A stretch of DNA of 64,000 bases from JAIYDJ01 sp031400505 (GTDB lineage: Bacteria; Pseudomonadota; Alphaproteobacteria; Rhodobacterales; Rhodobacteraceae): contig JANNPZ010000032.1 in NCBI GenBank assembly GCA_031400505.1, positions 6,704-70,703 of the forward strand. The letters are read 5' to 3'. The notes beneath the pieces are model-generated. The model worked only from the letters and a program-made list of their open reading frames with translations, had not been told where the DNA came from and did not search any database. The position numbers were made by a program, and so were the translations under genes. Each line of letters starts with the position of its first letter. Positions within the stretch are counted from its first letter, which is position 1. Shown piece after piece: positions 6,744 through 14,983 of this stretch.

Positions 6744-8474
6744 TCAGTCGTCTTCGAAAGGATCCCATTCATCCTCCACCTCGGGCAAGGCTGCAGCCAC
6801 GGCAGCCGCCGTCAGTGTGGCAGGCGAACGGATGTCGGTGATCTTTGCGCCGGGAAAGGCAGCAAGCACCGCGCGTACCAGCGGATTGGCCATCGCTTCG
6901 GTTTCGGCCGCGCGCCGTCCCTCTTGCTGGCGTTCGACAATTGTCGCACCCCCGCCTTCTGACACCACGCTGACCGCCCACCGGGTGCCGGTCCAGCCCT
7001 GCAGACGCTGACCAAGCCGGGCAGCAAGATCGGGGGCGGCCCCCGGCCCGGGTTCGAATTCGACGCGCCCCGGAGTGTAGCGGACAAGCCGCAGGTTGGC
7101 CTCGACCTCAACCAGCAGGGTCATGTCACGTTTCGCGCGGATCAGCCCGACAACGGCGTCGAACGTTGCAAGAACCGGTGCTGGTTGCACAGACAGGACC
7201 TGCCCGGACGCTGTGACCTGCCCGGACGATGTGACCTGACTGCGCTCTGCGCGGGGCAATGGGGCCGCAGACATGCCCGTGCCGATCGGAGCACCCGCCA
7301 CTGCTGCTGCAGGCTGGCTGCCTTGCAGACGTTTGATCAGCGTTTCGGGGTCGGGCAGGTCGGACACATGGGTCAGCCTGATCACCACCATCTCGGCCGC
7401 CATCATTGCATTGGGCGCAAGTGCCACCTCTTCCAACGCTTTGAGCAACATCTGCCAGCTGCGCGACAACACCCGCATCGGCAGACGTTGCGCCATGTCG
7501 CGCCCCCGGTCGCGTTCATCGGGCGGGGTGGTGGGGTCGTCTGCCGCGGCAGGCGTGATCTTGATCACCGACAGCCAATGGGTGATCTCGGCCAGATCGC
7601 GCAGCACTGCTATCGGGTCGGCCCCTTCGGCATATTGCCCCGACAATTCCGCAAGCGCCCCTGCCGCATCGCCACGCATGATCATATCGAAAAGATCAAG
7701 CACCCTGCCGCGGTCGGCCAAGCCCAGCATGGCGCGGACCTGCCCCGCCGAGGTTTCGCCCACCCCCTGCCCGATCGCCTGATCAAGCAGGGACAGCGCA
7801 TCGCGCACCGACCCTTCGGCGGCCCGTGCGATCAGCGCCAACGCATCGGGGGCAACCACGGCGGCCTCTTGCGCCAGGATCGACGACAGATGCGCCATCA
7901 TGACCTCTGGCTCGATCCGGCGCAGGTCATAGCGCTGGCATCGCGACAGGATGGTAACGGGCACTTTCCGGATTTCAGTGGTGGCAAAGATGAACTTCAC
8001 ATGCGCCGGCGGCTCTTCCAGCGTTTTCAGCAAGGCGTTGAAGGCATTGGTCGACAACATGTGAACTTCGTCGATGATGTAGACCTTATAGCGCGCCGAC
8101 GCCGCGCGATAATGTACCGAATCGATGATTTCGCGGATGTCGCCCACGCCGGTCCGGCTTGCCGCATCCATCTCCAGCACATCTACATGCCGTCCTTCGC
8201 TGATCGCCACGCAAGGCTCGCAAACCCCGCATGGCTGGGTGGTCGGCCCGCCCGCGCCGTCCGGACCGATGCAGTTCAACCCCTTGGCAATGATCCGTGC
8301 CGTGGTGGTTTTGCCCGTGCCCCGAATACCTGTCATTACAAAGGCTTGCGCGATCCGGTCCGAAGCAAAGGCATTCTTCAGCGTGCGCACCATCGCGTCT
8401 TGCCCGATCAGATCGGCAAAAGTCGCGGGGCGGTACTTTCGGGCCAGCACCTGATACGCCGGAACATCTGTCAT
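6744..8474 (-). CDS. dnaX: DNA polymerase III subunits gamma/tau
   Basis: A 576-residue clamp-loader ATPase. Walker A GIRGTGKTT is at residues 49-57, the zinc cysteines are C68, C82, C85 and C88, the Walker B/DExx region is YIIDEVHMLSTNAFNALLKT, and sensor 1 follows as FIFATTEIRKVPVTILSRCQ. The C-terminal third is Ala/Pro-rich, then has a folded tau-like region ending in an acidic tail (EVEDEWDPFEDD). The protein loads the beta clamp and couples the polymerase to the helicase. I saw no A-rich slippage site of the E. coli type. It lies upstream of ybaB-recR in the same direction but across a large gap. Confidence 0.96.
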   Translation of the reverse strand: MTDVPAYQVLARKYRPATFADLIGQDAMVRTLKNAFASDRIAQAFVMTGIRGTGKTTTARIIAKGLNCIGPDGAGGPTTQPCGVCEPCVAISEGRHVDVLEMDAASRTGVGDIREIIDSVHYRAASARYKVYIIDEVHMLSTNAFNALLKTLEEPPAHVKFIFATTEIRKVPVTILSRCQRYDLRRIEPEVMMAHLSSILAQEAAVVAPDALALIARAAEGSVRDALSLLDQAIGQGVGETSAGQVRAMLGLADRGRVLDLFDMIMRGDAAGALAELSGQYAEGADPIAVLRDLAEITHWLSVIKITPAAADDPTTPPDERDRGRDMAQRLPMRVLSRSWQMLLKALEEVALAPNAMMAAEMVVIRLTHVSDLPDPETLIKRLQGSQPAAAVAGAPIGTGMSAAPLPRAERSQVTSSGQVTASGQVLSVQPAPVLATFDAVVGLIRAKRDMTLLVEVEANLRLVRYTPGRVEFEPGPGAAPDLAARLGQRLQGWTGTRWAVSVVSEGGGATIVERQQEGRRAAETEAMANPLVRAVLAAFPGAKITDIRSPATLTAAAVAAALPEVEDEWDPFEDD

Positions 8475-8538
8475 CGGGTCACCTCGTTCCTTTCAGTTTA
8501 TCGGCCTGACCCCAAGAGGTAAACCATCCCCGCGTCAT

Positions 8539-8583
8539 TCATCTTGGCGGAAATATCCCGGGGGCCCGGGGGCTGGCCCCCGG
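8539..8583 (-). repeat. Hairpin plus conserved tail element, copy 2
   Basis: On the minus strand the stem CCGGGGGC (8576-8583) / GCCCCCGG (8566-8573) is followed by GGGATATTT and CCGCCAAGATGAATG. The tail agrees with copy 1 at 5038-5090 in all but about one position over 23 bases. It lies downstream of macB in macB's direction, just as copy 1 follows trcR. Possibly a terminator or mRNA-end element shared by many transcripts. Confidence 0.6.
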
Positions 8584-8641
8584 TCTGGCGATCCCTGTGG
8601 GCTGGCCCCCATGTCAGGCGATACCGGGGGGGCTTGGCCCC
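8571..8641. repeat. Imperfect tandem repeat between macB and dnaX
   Basis: Two units of about 29-31 bases start at 8571 and 8600, each beginning GGCTGGCCCCC followed by a variable stretch with GGCGAT. A third partial copy (GGCTTGGCCCC) starts at 8631. The repeat is directly next to the hairpin element and may have grown from it by duplication. Confidence 0.5.
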
Positions 8642-8662
8642 TCGACTATCCCCAAACTGTGC

Positions 8663-10663
8663 TCAGTCCCGCGCAAGCGCTGCCACAGGGTCCAGTCGCG
8701 ATGCCGAGCGTGCCGGCAGATAGCCGAACAGCATGCCGATCGCACTCGATGCGCCAAAGGCTGCCGCAGCTATGGCGGGGGAAAACTCCAGTGTGAACAG
8801 CGACGACACCTGTGACACCAGATACCCCGCCCCCATTGCAAGCCCAACCCCAAGCGCCCCACCGATCAGGCAAACCAGCACCGCCTCGATCAGAAACTGC
8901 GCGATGATGTCCGACCGTCGCGCTCCGACGGCAATGCGCACGCCGATTTCCCGGGTGCGCTCGGTCACAGAGACCAGCATGATGTTCATCACCCCGATCC
9001 CGCCGACCACCAGACTTATCACGGCAATCGCCGCCACAAGCAGCGACAGCGTCTGCGTCGTGCTTGTGATCGTATTGCGAATGGTGTCCGAATTGACCAG
9101 AAAGAAATCCTGCACGCCATGTCGCGACAACATCAGATCGGTGATCAATTGTTCGGCCACTTGCATGTCATAGCTGTCGGCCACCCGGACCGAGATGCTG
9201 TCAAGCGTGGTCTGCCCGGTCAGGCGCGATGCGGCGGTGGTGTAGGGCAGATAGACCCGCGGGCTGGAAGACCCCAGCCCTGATCCCGCAGGCAACACCA
9301 CACCGATCACCTGCATCGGCACCCGGTCCAGCAACAGCGTCTGCCCGACCGGATCGCTGCCATCGGCAAAGAACGTGGTTTCGGCGTTGCGGTCGATCAC
9401 CACCACCTGATCGCGTCGCGCCAGCGCCTCCGGCCCGAACACTGTTCCTGCCAATCGCGTGAAGGCGCCAACCGTAAAGTAGTCCCCCCCCACCCCGCGC
9501 ACTTGCAGCGTCGAGGTCACGGCGCGCCGGGTCACTGGCACGGCGGTGCTGACCTCTGGCGACACAAAGCTTGCATAGGGCTGGCTTTGCAGCGCCACAG
9601 CATCGGCGGGCACCAGCGTGGTGATCGCGCCCGCCCTTCGGTCGCCAAAGCCGGTGCCCTTGCGAATTTCGATTGTAGAGGTGCCGATCGACGAGATGCT
9701 TGCAAGAACGCGTTTTTGGCTGCCGGTGCCAAGGGCCACCATCGACACCACCGACGCGATGCCGATGATGATGCCAAGCATGGTCAGAAAACTGCGCAGT
9801 TTGTGTGCGATCATCGCGCGCATCGCCATGCGGACCGCCTCGCGCAAGCGGCCCAGTGCCGCGCCGATGCCGGTGACTGCCCTCGGCAGTGTCAGGCGCG
9901 GTCCGTGTGCGCGCGCGCCCTTGCGGGTGTCGCTGATGATGCGGCCGTCCTTGATCTCGATCACCCGCCCGGCGCGGGCGGCGATGGCGGGGTCGTGCGT
10001 GACGATGATGATCGTGTGACCGCGGGCGTGCAGATCATCCAGCAGCGCCAAAAGATCTGCCCCCGATTTGCTGTCAAGCGCGCCGGTCGGCTCGTCGGCA
10101 AAGATCACCTCGCCGCCGTTGATCAGGGCCCGCGCGACCGACACGCGCTGTTGCTGTCCACCAGACAGTTCGGATGGCCGGTGGTGGATGCGGTCGGAAA
10201 GGCCCAGTTGCGCCAGGATGCGCGCGGCATCGCGGCGACGCTTGCCGCGCGCCGCGCCATTGTACACGGCGGGCATTTCGACATTCGACAGCGCGTCAAG
10301 ATCGGCAAGGAGTTGATATCGCTGAAAGATGAATCCGAAATGCGCCCGTCGAAGGGCTGCCTTGCTGTTTTCGTCAATCTCGGCGACATCGCGGCCTGCA
10401 AAGTGGTAGGTGCCTGCTGACGCCGTATCAAGACAGCCCATGATGTTCATCAGCGTCGATTTTCCCGACCCCGACTGGCCGATGACGGCAACACTTTCGC
10501 CGGCGTGGATGTCCAGGCTGATCTCGTCCAGCACGGTCGTCGCCTGATCGCCTGCAAAGTAGCGTCGCGTGATGCGCCGCAAAGAGATCAACGGCTGATC
10601 CGGTACGGTGCAATCCGGGGACTGATCCGGGTTTCCGACGGTGGCCTGGGCCGACCCGTCCAC
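8663..10663 (-). CDS. macB: MacB-type ABC transporter, fused ATPase and permease
   Basis: A 666-residue fusion. The N-terminal ATPase has Walker A GQSGSGKST (residues 62-70), signature LSGGQQQR, Walker B VIFADEPTGALD and the H-loop IVTHD. The permease follows: a first membrane helix (SFLTMLGIIIGIASVVSMVA), a large periplasmic domain, and three C-terminal helices (LLVAAIAVISLVVGGIGVMN onward). MacB drives export of macrolides, peptides or siderophore-like compounds through MacA and an outer-membrane channel. It starts immediately after the macA stop codon, so the pair is one operon. No outer-membrane channel gene is nearby. Confidence 0.93.
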   Translation of the reverse strand: MDGSAQATVGNPDQSPDCTVPDQPLISLRRITRRYFAGDQATTVLDEISLDIHAGESVAVIGQSGSGKSTLMNIMGCLDTASAGTYHFAGRDVAEIDENSKAALRRAHFGFIFQRYQLLADLDALSNVEMPAVYNGAARGKRRRDAARILAQLGLSDRIHHRPSELSGGQQQRVSVARALINGGEVIFADEPTGALDSKSGADLLALLDDLHARGHTIIIVTHDPAIAARAGRVIEIKDGRIISDTRKGARAHGPRLTLPRAVTGIGAALGRLREAVRMAMRAMIAHKLRSFLTMLGIIIGIASVVSMVALGTGSQKRVLASISSIGTSTIEIRKGTGFGDRRAGAITTLVPADAVALQSQPYASFVSPEVSTAVPVTRRAVTSTLQVRGVGGDYFTVGAFTRLAGTVFGPEALARRDQVVVIDRNAETTFFADGSDPVGQTLLLDRVPMQVIGVVLPAGSGLGSSSPRVYLPYTTAASRLTGQTTLDSISVRVADSYDMQVAEQLITDLMLSRHGVQDFFLVNSDTIRNTITSTTQTLSLLVAAIAVISLVVGGIGVMNIMLVSVTERTREIGVRIAVGARRSDIIAQFLIEAVLVCLIGGALGVGLAMGAGYLVSQVSSLFTLEFSPAIAAAAFGASSAIGMLFGYLPARSASRLDPVAALARD

Positions 10664-11833
10664 CTAGAAAATCCCTCGGGATCCGCGAATGGATGCGGCG
10701 GCAGAGACCCCGGACGTGCGGTCGGCCACGACCAGATCACCCGCCACAAGCCCCGATATCACTTCGGCCGTGATGTTGTCTGACACGCCGATTGTCACGT
10801 CGCGGGTTTCGCGCGTTTCCCGCGCCGGATGCCAGACCTCGACGATATAGCGGCCGTCAGGTTGCTGGGGGCCAAGCGTAGACATCAGGACCACCGGCAC
10901 GCCGGTCGCGCGGGCAAGTCTGATGCGCACCTCGGCCGTCATTCCGATGCGCAGCTTTCGGTCCGGGTTATCGACATCAAAACGCGCGATGTAGTAGATG
11001 GCTTTGTCAGTATCGACCTTGTCGGATGTCTTGATCGACGCAGGCGCGGGTTCGATGGCCAGCAGGGTCGCATCGATCGGAGTGTCGGGTTCGCCCAGCA
11101 GGGTCAGTGTCGCGGACTGTCCGGGGGCGACCCGCGTTATGTCGGCTTCCGACACATCGGCCTTGACGATCATCCGGCTCAGATCGGCGATTTTCACGAT
11201 GGTTGGCGTCGAGTTCGCGGCGTTGACGGTCTGGCCTTGTGCCGTGACGACGGCAACCACCGTACCCGCCACCGGGGCTGTGATCCGGGTGCGTTCCAAG
11301 GCAAGGCGCGCAGAGGTGACGGCGATATCGGCGCGGGCCTGTTGGGCCGCCAGCGCCTTGCTGTTGGCACGTGCCACGGCAAGCGCGGTTTGGGCGGATT
11401 CCAGATCGACAGTGGACATCAGGTTCTTGGTGTTCAGTTGCAGCGCACGGTCCAACGCCAGTTCGGCTTCGCGCAGCGATGCGCCCGCGGCCACGATCTG
11501 CGCCGCAATCTGGGCAAGATCGGCTTCAGCCTGCAACACGTCGTTCTGCTGGTCCAGCGACTCGATCTGCGCGATCAGATCGCCGCGCGCGACGCTATCG
11601 CCCAGATCGACCGTCAGCGTTTCGATCAGCCCGGACACCCGTGCGCCGACCGACACCAGATTGCCCGCCTCGATCACCCCCGAGGCCAGCACAAGCCGTT
11701 CCACGTCGCCGGTTTCAACCGTCACGGTGGCGGGCGGTGTGGCAAGTTGCGTCGCTTCGGCTCGCGACCATTCCCAGTAGACATAGCCGCCGCCGATCAA
11801 GGCAAGGCTCATGACAATCCAGATGGTTTTCAA
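10664..11833 (-). CDS. macA: MacA-type periplasmic adaptor (membrane fusion protein)
   Basis: A 389-residue protein with an N-terminal membrane anchor (MKTIWIVMSLALIGGGYVYW), the beta-barrel/lipoyl region (VLASGVIEAGNLVSVGARVS and TAPVAGTVVAVVTAQGQTVN) around a long alpha-helical hairpin (about residues 95-185), and a C-terminal membrane-proximal domain. It bridges the inner-membrane pump to an outer-membrane channel. The stop codon abuts the macB start, showing they are made together. Substrate is unknown. The SRP RNA gene lies just upstream in the same direction. Confidence 0.92.
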   Translation of the reverse strand: MKTIWIVMSLALIGGGYVYWEWSRAEATQLATPPATVTVETGDVERLVLASGVIEAGNLVSVGARVSGLIETLTVDLGDSVARGDLIAQIESLDQQNDVLQAEADLAQIAAQIVAAGASLREAELALDRALQLNTKNLMSTVDLESAQTALAVARANSKALAAQQARADIAVTSARLALERTRITAPVAGTVVAVVTAQGQTVNAANSTPTIVKIADLSRMIVKADVSEADITRVAPGQSATLTLLGEPDTPIDATLLAIEPAPASIKTSDKVDTDKAIYYIARFDVDNPDRKLRIGMTAEVRIRLARATGVPVVLMSTLGPQQPDGRYIVEVWHPARETRETRDVTIGVSDNITAEVISGLVAGDLVVADRTSGVSAAASIRGSRGIF

Positions 11834-11925
11834 CGCGGCGTCCTTTGTCGGTGTGTACTGTTATACGCCGGAAGCGCCGGTTCTGTCGCGCGCTGGCTAC
11901 ACAGTTGCGTGACTGACAGGGAGGG

Positions 11926-12022
11926 GTGAGAGGCTGACAACGACCCAAGCGGGGCTCGTTACGGCTGCTTCCTTCCGGACCTGACCGGGTTGGCGAGGCG
12001 CTTACCCGCGCCAACCTCTCAC
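11926..12022 (-). ncRNA. ffs: Signal recognition particle RNA (4.5S type)
   Basis: The minus strand contains the near-invariant SRP core CAGGTCCGGAAGGAAGCAGCC (written + as GGCTGCTTCCTTCCGGACCTG, 11963-11983). The ends pair: GTGAGAGG (12015-12022) with CCTCTCAC (11926-11933), and GGTTGGCGCGGG and CGCC-rich segments fit the rest of the hairpin. The length of about 97 bases matches the small bacterial SRP RNA that binds Ffh. A clean promoter lies just upstream, overlapping the end of the tetR gene. ftsY, encoding the SRP receptor, lies at the end of this window. Confidence 0.95.
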
Positions 12023-12025
12023 GCG

Positions 12026-12616
12026 TTACATAGGCGCGGCTGGCGGGATTCGCAAGCCTGCGCCAAACAGGCTTTGCGCAAGACGGCGCAGCACGGCCGA
12101 ATCGCGACGTGCGCGTGCCAGCGTCCAGCCGCCTTCGATGGCGATCAGCAAGGTTTCGGCGCGGGCGGTGGCGTCAGCTTCGGACAGGCCCTGACGCTGC
12201 GCGTGGTGCGCAAGATGCGCAGCAAGGCGGTCAAAGGTCGCTTCGGCATGGGCCCGGAAGGATTCGCTTTCCGGGCCATCGAACAGCAGTGCCGAGATCG
12301 GGCAGGTAGCTGCCGTCGTTTGAAGATCAAAGAGCTTAGCCAGCTTGTAGCACAGTGTGGTGGCGCCGGTGGCAAAGTCGGGCGCGGGGACAAAGGCGTC
12401 ATCCATGATCTGGATGATCTGTGTGGCCGTCCAGTCGGCAGCCGCCCGTGCAAGGTCGGACTTGCCATCCGGGAAGTGGTGGTAAAGCGATCCTTTGGGC
12501 ACCTGTGCGGTTGCCAGCACTTCGGACAAGCCGGTGGCGTGATAGCCCTTTTGCCGAAACAGCAGGGCTGCAACGGCAATCAGGCGGTTCTTGGTCGATC
12601 GGTCGGACTGCATCAT
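12026..12616 (-). CDS. TetR/AcrR family transcriptional regulator
   Basis: A 196-residue regulator with an N-terminal helix-turn-helix: KNRLIAVAALLFRQKGYHAT then LSEVLATAQVPKGSLYHHFP, the usual TetR DNA-binding layout with YHHF. The C-terminal part resembles the YxaF/LmrA-like ligand-binding domain. It is divergent from an alpha/beta hydrolase, and two matching operators lie between them, so it probably represses the hydrolase and itself. A TATACT hexamer at 12623-12628 would place its transcription start at or next to the start codon, and no Shine-Dalgarno is seen, so it may be translated without a leader. Confidence 0.9.
   Translation of the reverse strand: MMQSDRSTKNRLIAVAALLFRQKGYHATGLSEVLATAQVPKGSLYHHFPDGKSDLARAAADWTATQIIQIMDDAFVPAPDFATGATTLCYKLAKLFDLQTTAATCPISALLFDGPESESFRAHAEATFDRLAAHLAHHAQRQGLSEADATARAETLLIAIEGGWTLARARRDSAVLRRLAQSLFGAGLRIPPAAPM
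12027..12055 (-). promoter_or_regulatory. Predicted sigma-70 promoter of ffs
   Basis: On the minus strand TTGCGA (12050-12055) and TATGTA (12027-12032) are 17 bases apart. The predicted start near 12020 is at the first bases of the SRP RNA stem. The -10 hexamer overlaps the tetR stop codon (12026-12028), so the promoter sits inside the 3' end of that gene. Confidence 0.6.
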
Positions 12617-12654
12617 GGGCCGAGTATAGGGGGTCGGACGTCGTGCGGAAAGAC

Positions 12655-12670
12655 TAGACCGAACGGTCTA
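12655..12670. promoter_or_regulatory. TetR operator 1
   Basis: TAGACCG-AA-CGGTCTA is a perfect 7+7 inverted repeat in the divergent region between tetR and the hydrolase. The form TAGACCG..CGGTCTA is common for TetR-family operators of the 'tagaccgnncggtcta' kind. Confidence 0.75.
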
Positions 12671-12680
12671 TTCATGAATT

Positions 12681-12696
12681 TAGACCGCTCGGTCCA
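12681..12696. promoter_or_regulatory. TetR operator 2
   Basis: TAGACCG-CT-CGGTCCA repeats operator 1 with one mismatch in the right arm. Centres of the two operators are 26 bases apart. It ends 13 bases before the hydrolase start codon, where bound repressor would block transcription or its start. Confidence 0.72.
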
Positions 12697-12709
12697 ATCA
12701 GAGGCAGAG

Positions 12710-13570
12710 ATGACGATCATGGCAACAGAATGCTGGCCGGTCCTGGCGGGAAAAGAGGATCATCGCTTTGGGTCGGGTTTGACGGGTCAGTTGTTTCGCC
12801 CGGCGGGGCAGCCAAAGGCCGCAGTGGTTCTGCATGGCGCGGTCGGAGTGCCGATGGGGTTCTATCGCGGTTTCGCGGCCTGGCTTTCGGATCAGGGCTA
12901 TGCCTGTCTGATCTATGACTATCGCGACTTCGGGGCCTCGGTGCGCAAATCGGCAAGCTTGTCGCCCGCGCGGCTGTCGGATTGGGGAATCTCGGATCAG
13001 TCATCGGCGCTGGCCTGTCTGCGTGCTGCCGTGCCCGACACGCCGGTTTGGGTCATCGGGCATTCGCTGGGTGGCATGATGTTGGGATTTCATCCCGGCA
13101 TGGCGGGTGTCGCGCGGGTGATCACGCTTTGCAGCGGACTGGTGCATTTGTCGGATCACCCGTGGCCGTACCGCGCATTGGCTGCCTTCTTTTGGACCGG
13201 CATTGCCGCGCTTGTGGCCGCTGTTGGGTATCTTCCGGGCCGTCTGGTGGGGTTTGGCAGCGACCTGCCCGCCGGGGTCTATTGGCAGTGGCGGCGCTGG
13301 TGCCTGCGGCGTGGCAGCTTTCTGGCCGAAGTGGGCAACGTGTTGCCGATGCCCGACCCTGGTGCGGTCAAGTGCCCGATGACGGTGATCGCCGTGTCGG
13401 ACGACCAGATGGTGCCGCCAAGTGCCGTGTGGCGCCTGATGGCCCTGCACTGCGCCGCGACCTTGCGCCAGCGGGTCCTGCGGCCAAAGGATTTCGGCCT
13501 TGACGGGATCGGGCATCTCAATGCTTTCGCGCGGCGAAATTCGGTGGTCTGGCCGCAGATCATCGCCTAG
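12710..13570 (+). CDS. Alpha/beta hydrolase under TetR control
   Basis: A 286-residue serine hydrolase. The nucleophile elbow is GHSLGG with Ser 119. An oxyanion-type VVLHGAVGVP segment precedes it, a likely acid is in SDDQMVPPSAV, and the catalytic His is in GIGHLNAF near the C-terminus. A hydrophobic lid segment (ALAAFFWTGIAALVAAVGYL) lies in the middle. I chose ATG 12710, downstream of both operators; the frame is open far upstream but that part overlaps tetR and ffs on the other strand. The substrate is unknown. The M24-fold gene starts 31 bases after its stop. Confidence 0.88.
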   Translation: MTIMATECWPVLAGKEDHRFGSGLTGQLFRPAGQPKAAVVLHGAVGVPMGFYRGFAAWLSDQGYACLIYDYRDFGASVRKSASLSPARLSDWGISDQSSALACLRAAVPDTPVWVIGHSLGGMMLGFHPGMAGVARVITLCSGLVHLSDHPWPYRALAAFFWTGIAALVAAVGYLPGRLVGFGSDLPAGVYWQWRRWCLRRGSFLAEVGNVLPMPDPGAVKCPMTVIAVSDDQMVPPSAVWRLMALHCAATLRQRVLRPKDFGLDGIGHLNAFARRNSVVWPQIIA

Positions 13571-13601
13571 GCTCGCGCAAATCCCAACCGGAGCGTCCCC
13601 C

Positions 13602-14975
13602 ATGCACCGTCTTACCCGCATCGACTGGCCTGATTTCGGCATGCCGGATTTGCCACCAGAGATGACGCTTGCCCAGGCCCGCGCGCGCCTGGGTCTGGTG
13701 CGGGCCGCGATGACGGATCGCGGGCAGGCGGCGCTGGTGATCTATGGCGACCGCGAACATGCGGCGAACCTGCAGTGGCTGACCGGTTTTGATCCGCGGT
13801 TTGAAGAAGCTGTCATGGTGGTGACAGCGCGGGACGCGCTGCTGCTGGCCGGAAATGAATGCCTGCCCTATACCGGCATCTCGCCTTTGGTCACGGCCGG
13901 CGATGTGCGGGTGGGCCTGTGCGCAAGCCTGTCTTTGCCGTCGCAACCGCGACCCGGGCGGCGTCTGGCGGATTGGCTGGCCGATGCGGTGCCGGCCGGG
14001 GCAGCCGTGGGCATGGTCGGCTGGAAGTGGTTCGGGCCGGCCGAGGTGGATGACCCGTCGCAGGCCTTGTCCGTGCCGTCTTTCCTGGCCGATCCGGTGC
14101 GGGCGATCGCGGGATCGGTGGTCGATGCGACCGACCTTTTCATGCATCCGTCGCACGGGGTACGGGCACGGGTTGACGTGGCCGATATTGCACGGCTGGA
14201 GTTTGCCAACCAGATGGCGGCCAAGGCACTGACCCGCATGGTGTTTGCCTTGCGCGAAGGGATGACGGATTTCGACGCCGTTCAGGCGGCGGCGGTCGGC
14301 GGTTTGCCTTTGGGGTGCCATTTGACCTTTGCCACGGGTGCGCGGGCCGATCAGGGGCTGTCAGGGCCAACCGGGCAGATCTTGCGGCTGGGCCTGCCGA
14401 TTTCGTTCAACATCGGTCACTGGGGCAGCAACATCTGCCGATCTGCCTGGGTCGCCTCGGGTCCGGAAGACCTGCCGCTCGCGGCGCGCGCCTATCTGGG
14501 TGTTTTCGCCGGGCCATATGTCGCCGCGATGTCAAATTGGTGCGCGCTGATGCGCCCTGGCGTGGCGGGTGGCGAGGTTTGGGCAGCGATGCAGGCGTCA
14601 TTGCCGCATGACATGTTTGGTTTGTTCCTGAACCCCGGCCACCTGATCGGGTTGGATGAATGGATGTCTTCACCAATCTATGAAGGGTCGGCCGAGGTGA
14701 TCGCCAGTGGCATGGCGATGCAGATGGACGTGATACCGGCGCACCCGGTCTACGGCTCTGCCCGGATGGAGGACGGCTATGTGATTGCCGATGAAGCATT
14801 GCGGGCAGAACTCGTGGCGCAGTTCCCCGCAGTGGCGGCGCGCTGTGCCGCACGGGCAGATTTCATGCGCGGTGTGATCGGGATGGATGTGCCCGATTGC
14901 TTGCTGCCCCTCTCCGACACGTGCGGGATCGTGGCACCCTGGATACTGGACCCCGGGCAGGTGATCGCGCTTTAG
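13602..14975 (+). CDS. M24 (Xaa-Pro aminopeptidase/creatinase fold) protein lacking most metal ligands
   Basis: A 457-residue protein with a creatinase-like N-terminal domain (DREHAANLQWLTGFDPRFEE) and a C-terminal 'pita-bread' M24 domain. The usual five ligands are Asp, Asp, His, Glu, Glu. Here the aligned positions appear to be Asn 270 (FNIGHW), Asn 277 (SNICR), His 347 (NPGHLIG), Asp 376 (MQMDVIP) and Glu 390 (RMEDGY), so three of five are changed. It may be a non-metal enzyme, as creatinase is, or a binding protein. ATG 13602 fits the domain start. It probably shares a transcript with the hydrolase upstream. Confidence 0.75.
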   Translation: MHRLTRIDWPDFGMPDLPPEMTLAQARARLGLVRAAMTDRGQAALVIYGDREHAANLQWLTGFDPRFEEAVMVVTARDALLLAGNECLPYTGISPLVTAGDVRVGLCASLSLPSQPRPGRRLADWLADAVPAGAAVGMVGWKWFGPAEVDDPSQALSVPSFLADPVRAIAGSVVDATDLFMHPSHGVRARVDVADIARLEFANQMAAKALTRMVFALREGMTDFDAVQAAAVGGLPLGCHLTFATGARADQGLSGPTGQILRLGLPISFNIGHWGSNICRSAWVASGPEDLPLAARAYLGVFAGPYVAAMSNWCALMRPGVAGGEVWAAMQASLPHDMFGLFLNPGHLIGLDEWMSSPIYEGSAEVIASGMAMQMDVIPAHPVYGSARMEDGYVIADEALRAELVAQFPAVAARCAARADFMRGVIGMDVPDCLLPLSDTCGIVAPWILDPGQVIAL

Positions 14976-14983
14976 GGTTTGCG

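Noticed and set aside
11990..12709. 240-codon N-terminal extension of the alpha/beta hydrolase
   Set aside because: It runs antisense through tetR and the operators; ATG 12710 lies correctly behind the operators and matches the fold start.
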